Assembly (NCBI RefSeq): GCF_023703415.1
Contig: NZ_JAGMTU010000003.1
Span: forward strand, 124,001-188,000
Origin: Microbacterium sp. USTB-Y
Lineage (GTDB): Bacteria; Actinomycetota; Actinomycetes; Actinomycetales; Microbacteriaceae
Direction: 5' to 3'
Length of the DNA stretch: 64,000 nucleotides
Each line of letters opens with the position of its first letter. Within the stretch, counting starts at the first letter, position 1. A program made the translations under genes and the position numbers. Below, piece by piece: positions 34,841 to 42,717 of this stretch. The notes beneath the pieces were generated by a model, which searched no databases, was not told the origin of the DNA, and was given only the letters and a program-made list of their open reading frames with translations.

Positions 34841-35870
34841 GGCGAATCCTTGGATCGATCACTGCGTACAGAATGTCCACAGCGAGGTTGGCCACCACGA
34901 CGATGGCTGCGAAGATCAACACACATGCCTGGACTACTGCGATGTCACGATTGACGATTCCCTCAAGGAGGAGCTTGCCAATCCCTGGAAGTCCGAAGAT
35001 CTGCTCCATGATCACCGTGGACCCGATGAGGGCTCCGAGGTTGAGTGCGACAACAGTAAGAAGCCCCGTGAGTGAGTTCCGAAGAGCATGGAAGACGAGC
35101 ACTCGCCCCGGTGGCAACCCCTTCGACTTTGCAACCAACGCGTAGTCCTGCTGCATCTGCTCGATGAGATCTCCACGTAGGAATCTCGCGTAGAAGGCGA
35201 AGCCCGGTAGCGCCATCGCAATGGCTGGCAAAGCGAGAGACCACAGATTCGGCCCGAGCCCTTTGCTGATCGGGATGTAACCGATCGCGGGGAAGAGTCT
35301 CAGATTGACGGCAAACACCAACACCAGGACCAGTGCCACCACATAGCCGGCGATCGACAGACCTGAGACGCTCACTGCCATCCCAATCCGGTCAGCGACC
35401 CCTCCCGGCTTCCGGGCCGCCATGAGCGCGACGGGAAACGCGCAGATCACCCCCAGCAGGAATGCCAGCAGAACAAGTTCAAAGCTCACCGGGGCTCGTG
35501 ACGCGATGATGGCACTGACGGGCTGTCCTGACGTCAGCGAGGTACCGAAGTTACCCGTGAGCGTGCCACCAAGCCATCCAAGATACCGATTAAGGGGAGG
35601 CTGATCCAGGCCGAGCTTTGCCTCGAGCTGTGCAATCTGTTCTGCCGTGGCGTCAGGCCCGAGGATCTGCTGGGCGGCCCCTCCGGATATCACATTCATG
35701 AGCACGAAGGTTAGAAGTGTGGCGCCAAAGAGGACCAGAACTGCACCCCCGATGCGCCGGAAGATAAGCCAGAGAATGGGCGAGCGCAGTGCGTTGGACA
35801 CACCGCCCCCGACAGGGGCGGGACGCGCAAGCGCGCCCCCGCCTCCTGCCGAAGCTGTGTGCTGACTCAT
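34827..35870 (-). CDS. Oligopeptide-type ABC transporter permease (DppB-like)
   Basis: 347-residue permease with a 35-residue cytoplasmic leader, a first helix at RIGGAVLVLFGATLLTFVLM, and the DppB motif LGLDQPPLNRYLGWLGG around residue 90-105, followed by LTGNFGTSL. The usual six-helix arrangement and EAA loop region (RGDLIEQMQQDYALVAKSKG) follow. It overlaps the binding-protein gene stop by 4 nt. No unusual features besides lower GC than the chromosomal flanks. Confidence 0.94.
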   Translation of the reverse strand: MSQHTASAGGGGALARPAPVGGGVSNALRSPILWLIFRRIGGAVLVLFGATLLTFVLMNVISGGAAQQILGPDATAEQIAQLEAKLGLDQPPLNRYLGWLGGTLTGNFGTSLTSGQPVSAIIASRAPVSFELVLLAFLLGVICAFPVALMAARKPGGVADRIGMAVSVSGLSIAGYVVALVLVLVFAVNLRLFPAIGYIPISKGLGPNLWSLALPAIAMALPGFAFYARFLRGDLIEQMQQDYALVAKSKGLPPGRVLVFHALRNSLTGLLTVVALNLGALIGSTVIMEQIFGLPGIGKLLLEGIVNRDIAVVQACVLIFAAIVVVANLAVDILYAVIDPRIRHGRD

Positions 35871-37465
35871 CGGGTGCCGGCATCCATCCAGATCTGATCC
35901 CAGGTCACCGGGGAGTTGTTGATGATGGGGGGAACCGGCACGGTGATTCCCGGGCCATGAACTCCCTTCGCCACGGTCGCCGGAGCGTACGCGAACAGGA
36001 ACGGCGCGTACGCTTCATCGCTGATGAGCTTGCCCGCCTTGTAGTACAGAGCGTCTCGGTCTTTCGAGTCGACTGCGGTGCCCGCCGAACGGAGGAGATC
36101 ATCGAGTGCCGGATCGGCCACTCCGCTGTAGCGTCCCTGCGACGAGAAGTAGCCGCTCACTCCGACGCCGGCAGCGGGGTCCCATCCGCCGACGACTCGA
36201 AGCATCGCGTCCCACTCGCCGACCTCATACTGCTTGAGAAGGGCGGGCACGGCATAGGCAACGACATTGACGTCGATCCCCGCTTCTGCCCACTGCGCCT
36301 GAAGCACGGTCATCACGTTCTGCGCGTTCGGTGACGCGATTGTCCCGAGTGTCACCTTGAGACCGCCGAGTTCCTTGACCAGGGCCTTCGCCTTCTTGAG
36401 ATCGTAGGTGCGATATCCGGGGATCTCCTCGTGGTAGAACAGCCCTCCGGGGGCAGTGAACATCTGGCTGGCCTTGTACGCACCCTCGAACAGACCCTTG
36501 TTGATGGCGTCCACATTGGTCGCGTAGTAGATCGCTTCGCGTGCCTTCTTATCTGCGAAAGGTCCCTTCTTCGTGTTCAGCTGCACGGCCATCGGAGAAG
36601 TAGGCGGGTTGCTCATGAACGACAGGTCCCGATTCTCACGAGCCAGATCGACCAAGGAAGATCCATCAGCGCCAATCATGGCGTCCGCCTGGCCTGCCAG
36701 GATTGCCTGATAGCTGACCTGGGGGTCCTCGATCGGCTTGTACGTGATGCCGTCCAGATAGGGCAAACCCTTCGCCCAATAACCCTTGTTCGCTTCGAGA
36801 ACCAGCTCCGAGTCGGACTCGTTCTTGACGACCTTGAACGGGCCAGCACCGACCGGGGTGACCGAGAAGGCGTCGCCCAGCTTCGCCACCGCAGTCGGGG
36901 ATGCGATCCAGTTCGCATTCGACCCAAGGAATGAGTTGATCACCGAGACCGGGCGCTCCGTGAATCGGATCGCCACCGTCAGATCATCGACGGCAGCAAT
37001 CGAATCGCCCGGCTGCAGAGACCACTTCGGCGCGCAGGCGCAGGCAGAACCGACAGCGCGCTTGAGATTGAACACCACGGCTTCGGCGTTGAAGTCGGTC
37101 CCGTCCTGGAACTTGACACCCTTCCGAAGCTTGATGTCGAGCGTAAGCCCATCGCCTGAGATCGTGTAGTCCTGCGCGAGGTCAGGAACGACGACACCAC
37201 CCTTGTCGTCGCCTTTGCCAGAGGTGAGCTTGAACAACCCCCCATAGATGGCAGTCATCAATTGCTCTTCGCCATTCGTTCTGGTAGCAGGGTCCAACCC
37301 TGTCGGCCAGCCCTGCTTCCCGATCAGCGTCAGCGTTCCTCCATGCTGCGGCTTCTCCGACCCACCGGTCGAGTCGGGTGAACCGCCTCCACCACTGCAC
37401 CCCGCGAGCACCGTGACAAGCACTGCTGCGATCACGAGTGAAACCGCGCGCTTCCTCAGATTCAT
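35867..37465 (-). CDS. Family 5 extracellular substrate-binding lipoprotein
   Basis: Solute-binding protein of the peptide/nickel class, 532 residues. ATG 37465 begins a lipoprotein signal (MNLRKRAVSLVIAAVLVTVL) with lipobox AGC, then a Gly/Ser linker. SBP_bac_5 landmarks include GWPTGLDPATRTNGEEQLM, LDIKLRKGVKFQDGTDFNAE and GAGPFKVVKNES. A longer start at 37522 would put a charged tail before the signal peptide and was rejected. It is the first gene of the five-gene importer operon. The TTTGATCAAA operator lies about 75 bp upstream. The ligand is unknown and is likely the amide or heterocycle handled by the catabolic operon. Confidence 0.93.
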   Translation of the reverse strand: MNLRKRAVSLVIAAVLVTVLAGCSGGGGSPDSTGGSEKPQHGGTLTLIGKQGWPTGLDPATRTNGEEQLMTAIYGGLFKLTSGKGDDKGGVVVPDLAQDYTISGDGLTLDIKLRKGVKFQDGTDFNAEAVVFNLKRAVGSACACAPKWSLQPGDSIAAVDDLTVAIRFTERPVSVINSFLGSNANWIASPTAVAKLGDAFSVTPVGAGPFKVVKNESDSELVLEANKGYWAKGLPYLDGITYKPIEDPQVSYQAILAGQADAMIGADGSSLVDLARENRDLSFMSNPPTSPMAVQLNTKKGPFADKKAREAIYYATNVDAINKGLFEGAYKASQMFTAPGGLFYHEEIPGYRTYDLKKAKALVKELGGLKVTLGTIASPNAQNVMTVLQAQWAEAGIDVNVVAYAVPALLKQYEVGEWDAMLRVVGGWDPAAGVGVSGYFSSQGRYSGVADPALDDLLRSAGTAVDSKDRDALYYKAGKLISDEAYAPFLFAYAPATVAKGVHGPGITVPVPPIINNSPVTWDQIWMDAGTR

Positions 37466-37538
37466 GGACAGATCCCATCTGTTTGGCCGACGGCGTTGTC
37501 GGCGGAAGAAGTGAGTCATCACACTCTTGTGGTTGACC

Positions 37539-37548
37539 TTTGATCAAA
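37539..37548. promoter_or_regulatory. TTTGATCAAA operator before the ABC importer operon
   Basis: A perfect palindrome identical to the one at 31070-31079. It lies upstream of the binding-protein gene on the minus strand and ties the importer to the GntR regulator of the same element. Confidence 0.7.
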
Positions 37549-37836
37549 CATACACGACGGAAGACGGTTGGACCACTCCCCCTCAAGCCGCCCACTGGGC
37601 CACTCCGAACTCTTACAACTGGAGGCGTGCCCGCTCCCCGCGTCGAGTCCGTGCCTCTCACCGCCGTACTCTTCAAGCTCGGCGTCGACCAGCCGGCACC
37701 GCAGCCGGATCCGCTCGGCCTCGTCTGGATCGAGTACGCCCCGGACCTGTCCATAGCGGAGCTGTGGGATCGCGGCCGCGGCGTCTGAAAGGCGAAACTG
37801 ACCTCCGTAGCGGAGAGTGAGATGCGCGCATAAGAC
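37540..37836 (+). pseudogene. Decayed open frame between importer and recombinases
   Basis: A plus-strand frame codes for an 82-residue stretch ending LGLVWIEYAPDLSIAELWDRG followed by RGV and then TGA at 37786-37788. The same frame continues for 15 further plausible codons (KAKLTSVAESEMRA) to TAA, as if TGA replaced a tryptophan codon. No start or ribosome site is convincing, and the first 25 residues look non-coding. I do not recognise the family. It may be the 3' remnant of a gene displaced when the cargo was assembled. The remaining 37837-37991 stretch holds only the recombinase leader. Confidence 0.35.
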
Positions 37837-37991
37837 CTCATCAGCATTCGACGGATGACTCGGCGATGATCGGAATCACGCGAGGGACTGACCAGCGTTG
37901 ATGATCGGGGTGGTTTCGACCTGACCGACAGCGCATCGTGAATGGGAGCACGGCCAACGACGGCCGCGCCCATCCGATGGGAGGTCTTGTT

Positions 37992-39218
37992 GTGGACGAC
38001 GAATTGTCAGTTCTGGCCGAGGGTGTGTTGATGGGGGCGGGCCGAGTCGGACTCGCGCCGAACTCCTTGTTGTACTACCGAGAGTGCTGTCGAACCGTAG
38101 TGCGTTTCTGCCGGGCACAGGCAACAGAGCACTTGGATGACGACCTCGTTGAGCGCTTCCTGCTGGCCATGGATGTGCGCCTTAGCCAAGGTGAGATCGG
38201 GCCGGTGATGCGCTCGTCGCTGGAAAAGTCGGTGTTGGCGATGCTGGAGTTTCAGGAGAGCGGGGACGTTCGCTGGCAACGACGGCGGGCCCGTTCGGGG
38301 GTCCCGCCACTCTACGAAGCGTTGCTCGAGGACTTTACCGCTTCGTCACGACCGGACCTATCGGCGGGCTCGACGCGGCTGGTGGTTGGTGAAGCCCGCC
38401 AGTTCCTGCGTTTCCTCCACCGGGCCGGTCGACCGTTGAGTGAATTGGCGGTTGATGATGTTCGTGGATATCTCGTCGACGTGCGTCCACGACACACTTC
38501 AGGCATGGGTAACCCCGTCTGGGCAATCAAGCACTTCGTTCGGTTCACGAACAAGCGGGGGTTGACTCATCTCGACGTTGAGGGGTTGTTGGGGAAGGTC
38601 GGGCCACGGCGGGTACGAGTACTGCCCTGCTTCACGACGGACGAGACGACACGTATCCTTGCCGCGATCGACACCACCACCGCGCATGGCAAACGCGACT
38701 ATGCGATGGTCGCTTTGGCGCTCTCGACCGGGCTCCGCGGCGTTGATATTGTCGCGTTGCGCCGGGATGCGATCGACTGGCACCGTGACGAAATTCGCCT
38801 CGTTCAAACGAAGACGTCCGCGGAGTTGACGTTGCCTCTGTCGGTGCTGGCCGGTAACGCCATCGCCGACTGGCTGCTCAACGGTCGACCCGATTCTGCA
38901 GCCCTCGAGGTCTTCGTGCGGCTAAAGGCACCGTTCGTGAAGCTCACCGGTCCAACCGGTGCCCTCCTGATGGCCAGATGGCTCGACAAGGCCGGCATCA
39001 GCCATCGGCCGTGGGACGGCAAGACGTTCCATGCCCTGCGACGCACCACAGGCACCCGTCTCATCGAGTCCGGTGTCGAACTCGAGCTGACAGCGCAGAT
39101 CCTCGGCCACGGCAGAGTCGAGTCCTCCCGGCGCTACATCGCGCTGGCCGTCACGTCTCTTCGAGACTGCTGCCTGCCGCTGGATGGTTGGGCCTGCACG
39201 AGGGAGGGACTGAGATGA
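37992..39218 (+). CDS. ritA: Tyrosine recombinase, first of the trio (RitA-like)
   Basis: Site-specific recombinase of 408 residues from GTG 37992, preferred because GGGAGG lies seven nt upstream; in-frame starts at 37938 and 37977 exist. The N-terminal SAM-like DNA-binding domain covers roughly residues 1-210. The catalytic domain has ArgI in LSTGLRGVDIVALRRD, a Lys in the beta-hairpin (VQTKTSAELTLP), the HxxR box in FHALRRTTGTRLIESG, and LGHGRVESSRRYIAL with the nucleophilic Tyr. All catalytic residues are present. It overlaps the second recombinase by 4 nt (ATGA). The size and order fit RIT elements; the symbol is assigned by position in the trio. Confidence 0.88.
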   Translation: MDDELSVLAEGVLMGAGRVGLAPNSLLYYRECCRTVVRFCRAQATEHLDDDLVERFLLAMDVRLSQGEIGPVMRSSLEKSVLAMLEFQESGDVRWQRRRARSGVPPLYEALLEDFTASSRPDLSAGSTRLVVGEARQFLRFLHRAGRPLSELAVDDVRGYLVDVRPRHTSGMGNPVWAIKHFVRFTNKRGLTHLDVEGLLGKVGPRRVRVLPCFTTDETTRILAAIDTTTAHGKRDYAMVALALSTGLRGVDIVALRRDAIDWHRDEIRLVQTKTSAELTLPLSVLAGNAIADWLLNGRPDSAALEVFVRLKAPFVKLTGPTGALLMARWLDKAGISHRPWDGKTFHALRRTTGTRLIESGVELELTAQILGHGRVESSRRYIALAVTSLRDCCLPLDGWACTREGLR

Positions 39219-40150
39219 TCACGTTCACGAGCGTGTTCGCACCGCAGATCGAGGCGATGCTCGCCTGGCGAGAGTCGCTCGGCTACACCCGGAGCACCTG
39301 GCTCTATCCGCTGCTGAACTTCGACCGGTTCTGTGCCACTCGCCATCCGGACCAGGCCGTGTTGACGCGCGAGCTGGCCACACAGTGGTGCCAGGAGGGC
39401 ACCCGCGTCGACTATCCCGCCTACAAGGCCCAAGCGATCCGCGCGTTCGGCGAGTACTTGCGCCTGACGGGCACTGACGCATTCGTGCTTCCCACCGAAT
39501 GGATCAGCCCCCGCTCATCGAAACTGCCGCATCTGTTCACCGACGACGAGCTAACAGCGTTCTTCACCGCCACGGACCGTATCCCGCGCTCCGCGGTCAG
39601 CCCGTTCCGTGAGTACACGCTGCCCGTCCTATTTCGTCTCATCCTCGGCTGCGGCCTGCGACCACAGGAGGCTCGCCTGCTCCGTCGCAATGCTGTCGAC
39701 GTCGAGTCGGCGATCCTGACAATCGAACGCTCGAAGCGCAACAAGGATCGTCGCGTCCCCGTGGGTGAGGACCTACTAGGTCTGTTGGATCGGTTCGATC
39801 AACTCGCCGAAATCCGAGCCCCCGGCCGTGAGTACTTCTTCGAACAACGGCCGGGCGAGCCCTATCCGGGTCGGTGGGTCTGGGCGTCCTACCAGCGCTG
39901 CCTCGTGCTTGCCGGCAACATCGCACCCGGCTCGTCCCCCTACGCCCTGAGGCACAACTACGCCACGCGCACGCTGACGAAGTGGGTTGAGCAAGGCCGA
40001 GATCTGCGCGTCTGGCTGCCCTACCTCACCGCGTTCATGGGCCACGACACCTACGCCGCGACTGCCTACTACATCCACCTGCTGCCCGAGCGCCTGGCCG
40101 CAACTGGACTCACCAGCGCGGCCGGCATCATTCCGGAGGTAACAACATGA
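39215..40150 (+). CDS. ritB: Tyrosine recombinase, second of the trio (RitB-like)
   Basis: 311-residue integrase-family protein that begins at ATG 39215 with GGAGGG upstream. N-terminal core-binding domain at residues 5-100 (MLAWRESLGYTRSTWLYP), then the catalytic domain with ArgI in LILGCGLRPQEARLLRR, Lys in ERSKRNKDRRVPV, HxxR-type YALRHNYATRTLTKW, and FMGHDTYAATAYYIHL with the Tyr. The second box reads ALRHNYA, so Arg and the following His are present. It overlaps both neighbours by 4 nt, so the three recombinases are translated together. RIT recombinases are thought to act jointly, but their mechanism is not established. Confidence 0.88.
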   Translation: MITFTSVFAPQIEAMLAWRESLGYTRSTWLYPLLNFDRFCATRHPDQAVLTRELATQWCQEGTRVDYPAYKAQAIRAFGEYLRLTGTDAFVLPTEWISPRSSKLPHLFTDDELTAFFTATDRIPRSAVSPFREYTLPVLFRLILGCGLRPQEARLLRRNAVDVESAILTIERSKRNKDRRVPVGEDLLGLLDRFDQLAEIRAPGREYFFEQRPGEPYPGRWVWASYQRCLVLAGNIAPGSSPYALRHNYATRTLTKWVEQGRDLRVWLPYLTAFMGHDTYAATAYYIHLLPERLAATGLTSAAGIIPEVTT

Positions 40151-41178
40151 CCAAGCACACCGACCACTTCTACCGCTATTTGCGAGAGTGGTTCACCGTC
40201 TTCCTTCCCCACCAGCGAGCAGCGAGCCCTCACACGATCATCGCCTTCCGTGACGCCTGGAATCTGCTGCTCCGATACGTCGCAGACACCCGCCAGATCC
40301 CGCTGGAACAGATGACGTTCGAGGTCTTCGACCGGGAACTCGTCGCCGAGTTCCTCGATCACATGACAGCAACGCGCGGATGGAGCGCGACCACGCGCAA
40401 CCAGCGACTCGCATGCATCCGGTCGTTCTTCCGATACGCCGCCTCAGCAGAGCCCACCCTCGCCATGCACCTCGCCGCCATCACAGCGATCCCGCAGAAG
40501 AAGGACCCAGCAAATACCACGATCCGCTACCTGACGACCGGGGCGATCACAACACTGCTCGCCACCCCCGACCCACTCACCAAGACCGGGCTCCGTGACC
40601 AGTTCTTCATGATTCTCATGTACGACCTCGCTGCCCGAGACGCGGAGATGCTTACACTCACCGTCGGCGCCATCGACACACGACGGAGAACTGCTGAACT
40701 GATCGGGAAAGGAGCCAAGCCGCGCAGGCTCCCAATTACCGCAGAGACCGCGGAGCACTACCGTCGATACACCGGAGCGCTCCACCCCGGCTCAGACCCA
40801 GGCGAACCGCTGTTTTACACGACTCACCGCCATCGCAAGACCCCCATGTCCGACGACAATGTCGCTCGCTTCCTGCGCCAATACGCGACCGCCGCTCACC
40901 AGATCAACGCGGAAGTGCCCGAGAGGATTCATCCGCACATGCTCCGCCACTCTCGAGCGATGCACCTTTACCAGGCCGGGATGCCACTCGAAATGCTCAC
41001 CGAGTGGCTCGGGCACGCCGACCCCGAGACGACGCTCATCTATGCCCACGCGGACACCGAGATGAAGCGCAAGGCGCTGGCGAAAATCACGATCGACATC
41101 GGCACCGACGCAACACCGATCCCGATCTGGCGCGACCGACAGGACATCATCCAGCGACTTTGCGGACTTGCCAGCTGA
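40147..41178 (+). CDS. ritC: Tyrosine recombinase, third of the trio (RitC-like)
   Basis: 343-residue recombinase, the XerC/D-like member of the trio. It has the N-terminal core-binding domain (REWFTVFLPHQRAASPHTII, then RNQRLACIRSFFRYA) and the catalytic residues: ArgI in MYDLAARDAEMLTL, Lys in IGKGAKPRRLPI, the HxLRH box in HPHMLRHSRAMHLY, and LGHADPETTLIYAHAD with the Tyr. The last six codons lie inside the inner end of the right terminal inverted repeat (from 41161), so repeat and coding sequence evolve together. ATG 40147 overlaps the second recombinase stop. Confidence 0.9.
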   Translation: MTKHTDHFYRYLREWFTVFLPHQRAASPHTIIAFRDAWNLLLRYVADTRQIPLEQMTFEVFDRELVAEFLDHMTATRGWSATTRNQRLACIRSFFRYAASAEPTLAMHLAAITAIPQKKDPANTTIRYLTTGAITTLLATPDPLTKTGLRDQFFMILMYDLAARDAEMLTLTVGAIDTRRRTAELIGKGAKPRRLPITAETAEHYRRYTGALHPGSDPGEPLFYTTHRHRKTPMSDDNVARFLRQYATAAHQINAEVPERIHPHMLRHSRAMHLYQAGMPLEMLTEWLGHADPETTLIYAHADTEMKRKALAKITIDIGTDATPIPIWRDRQDIIQRLCGLAS

Positions 41179-41291
41179 ACGCGTTATTCCGATCCTCGAC
41201 CATTACGCAACTCCGACGCCCCGGCAACTGCCCAGTCCTCACACCGCAAGTCGACCAGAGATCGGAATAACCCGCATATCGGAACAATCGA
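41161..41291. repeat. Right terminal inverted repeat of the RIT element
   Basis: Reverse complement of this segment aligns ungapped with 23155-23285. It contains several GTTATTCCG/CGGAATAAC-type words in both orientations (about 41181, 41271), which are candidate recombinase-binding sites. Its inner end codes for the C-terminus of the third recombinase. Confidence 0.88.
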
Positions 41292-41292
41292 C

Positions 41293-41314
41293 GTTATGCC
41301 GAGTTCGGCATAAC
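41293..41314. repeat. 22-bp palindrome at the right tip of the element only
   Basis: GTTATGCCGA and TCGGCATAAC are perfect 10-bp arms around GT. It lies between the right inverted repeat and the CCTCGAC direct repeat. The left end has just one matching half-site (ATTATGCCGA, in the inverted repeat at about 23175). Confidence 0.65.
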
Positions 41315-41320
41315 CTCGAC
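41314..41320. repeat. 7-bp target-site direct repeat, right copy (CCTCGAC)
   Basis: Right partner of 23153-23159. The codon after it (CTG at 41321) continues the interrupted decarboxylase frame exactly. Confidence 0.75.
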
Positions 41321-41662
41321 CTGCACTACTTCATGGCGCACGACCGGGGACTCGACGAGGACAAGGCCCGCGAGGTGCCGATCTGGCGCGACTCGACCCG
41401 GTTCACCCGCCTGGAGCGCCTGGTGATGGAGTACGCCGAGGCGATGAGCCAGACCCCGCCGGCGGTGACCGACGAGCTTTCCGACGCCCTGCTGGCGGAG
41501 ATCGGCGCCCCCGCGCTGCTCGAGCTCGCCGCCAAGGTCGGGTACCTCAACGCCACCGCCCGGACGAACATCGCTCTCGGCATCCACTCCGACGGGTTCG
41601 CGGACGCCTGCGGCCTGGCGCCTCTGGCGTCTGCCGCGACCGGCGTAGCGTCGCAGGCATGA
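41321..41662 (+). pseudogene. Carboxymuconolactone decarboxylase/AhpD-like protein, 3' half (interrupted)
   Basis: Last 113 codons of the gene whose 5' part is at 22908-23159. It starts LHYFMAHDRGLDEDKAREV, supplying the His that completes the CxxC-xxx-H AhpD motif, then has MEYAEAMSQTPPAVTDEL and ARTNIALGIHSDGFADACG, family-typical C-terminal segments. The frame is open upstream into the element to an ATG at 41168. A fusion of 51 repeat-encoded residues with this half could in principle be made, but it would lack the cysteines. The stop overlaps the start of the sigma factor gene (ATGA), so the two were cotranscribed before the insertion. Confidence 0.92.
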
Positions 41663-42555
41663 GCAGCGCGCCGGCGGCCGAGCCCGAGGACCCGTTCGTC
41701 ACCCATCGCGGCCTGCTCTTCACCGTCGCGTACGAGATCCTCGGATCCGCGGCCGATGCCGAGGACGTGCTGCAGGAGTCGTGGCTGCGCTGGGACGGGG
41801 TGGACCGCGACCGGATCCAGGATCCGCGGGCGTACCTCGTGCGGATCGTCACCCGGCAGGCGCTGAACCTGCTCCGGTCGGTCTCCCGGCGGCGCGAGGA
41901 GTACGTCGGCCCGTGGTTGCCGGAGCCGCTGCTGACGACCGCGGACGTGGCCGACGACGTGGTGCTCGCCGAGAGCGTGTCGGTCGCGATGCTGACGGTG
42001 CTCGAGACTCTCGGCCCGACCGAGCGGGCGGTGTTCGTGCTGCGCGAGGTGTTCGACGTGCCGTTCGACGAGATCGCGGACGCCGTCGGCAAGACCCGGG
42101 CGGCGGTGCGTCAGATCGCGCACCGCGCGCGCGACCACGTCGCCGCCCGGCGCCCTCGTGTGCCCGTCGACGCCACCGAGCACGACCTGGTGGTGGAGCG
42201 CTTCATCGCGGTGATGAACTCGGGCGACGTGCAGGACCTCATGGACGTGCTGGCGCCCGACGTGGTGTCGGTCACCGACAGCGGCGGACTCGTCCGGCAC
42301 GCCGCGCGCCGGCCGCTGCACGGCGCCGACCGGGTGATCGCGTTCCTGCGGGGCAGCATCGCGAAGCTCGACGTCGCGTACAGCGTGGTGCCGCTGCGCG
42401 TGAACGGCATGCTCGCCGCGGGGATCCGGGTCGGCGACGACCTCGCGGCCGCGGTGAGCTTCGCCGTCGAGGACGGCCGGATCACCCGGGTGTTCTCGGT
42501 CGCGAACCCGGGCAAGCTCGCCGGCCTGGACGCGGAGGCGCCGCTCAGCCGCTGA
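41659..42555 (+). CDS. ECF41-family RNA polymerase sigma factor (SigJ-like)
   Basis: Extracytoplasmic-function sigma factor of 298 residues with an attached regulatory domain instead of a separate anti-sigma factor. Region 2 spans residues 15-75 (HRGLLFTVAYEILGSAADAED). The linker carries the ECF41 hallmark WLPEPL near residue 90. Region 4 lies at 105-160 (LGPTERAVFVLREVFDVPFDEIA). A C-terminal SnoaL-like domain follows (residues 180-298), starting at HDLVVERFIAVMNSGD. ECF41 genes normally sit beside a carboxymuconolactone decarboxylase, oxidoreductase or epimerase gene that they transcribe. Here that partner is split by the RIT element, which separates the sigma gene from the ECF41-type promoter at 22836. 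Confidence 0.93.
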   Translation: MSSAPAAEPEDPFVTHRGLLFTVAYEILGSAADAEDVLQESWLRWDGVDRDRIQDPRAYLVRIVTRQALNLLRSVSRRREEYVGPWLPEPLLTTADVADDVVLAESVSVAMLTVLETLGPTERAVFVLREVFDVPFDEIADAVGKTRAAVRQIAHRARDHVAARRPRVPVDATEHDLVVERFIAVMNSGDVQDLMDVLAPDVVSVTDSGGLVRHAARRPLHGADRVIAFLRGSIAKLDVAYSVVPLRVNGMLAAGIRVGDDLAAAVSFAVEDGRITRVFSVANPGKLAGLDAEAPLSR

Positions 42556-42717
42556 CGATGTTCTCGGGGGGAGGATCACGCTGCACGCCCGGATCCCGCG
42601 GTTCCTTGCACAGTGCGAAGGAACAGAGGTTCTTTCACCTCGCATCGCGCAGAGGCGCCGGCCGGCGTCGGCGAGGCTGGATCCAAGCCCCCCACTCGTA
42701 CGCAAAGGAGCACGCGC

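Larger units (their letters stand above)
23160..41320. mobile_element. 18.2-kb RIT-type (recombinase-in-trio) element with catabolic cargo
   Basis: The element is bounded by 131-bp imperfect inverted repeats and a 7-bp direct repeat. It carries three different, overlapping tyrosine recombinase genes at the right end (about 37.99-41.18 kb), the fixed arrangement of RIT elements. Between the left repeat and the trio lie 14 kb of cargo: a GntR regulator, a six-gene catabolic operon and a five-gene ABC importer. The cargo has visibly lower GC and fewer GGATCC words than its surroundings. The host gene (carboxymuconolactone decarboxylase) is restored exactly when the element is removed. RIT elements as described in the literature usually carry little beyond the recombinases. 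Confidence 0.88.

Noticed and set aside
41168..41662. Continuous 164-codon frame across the right end of the element as a real gene
   Set aside because: Its first 51 codons are inverted-repeat DNA (similar to the left end) fused by chance in frame with the 3' half of the interrupted gene.
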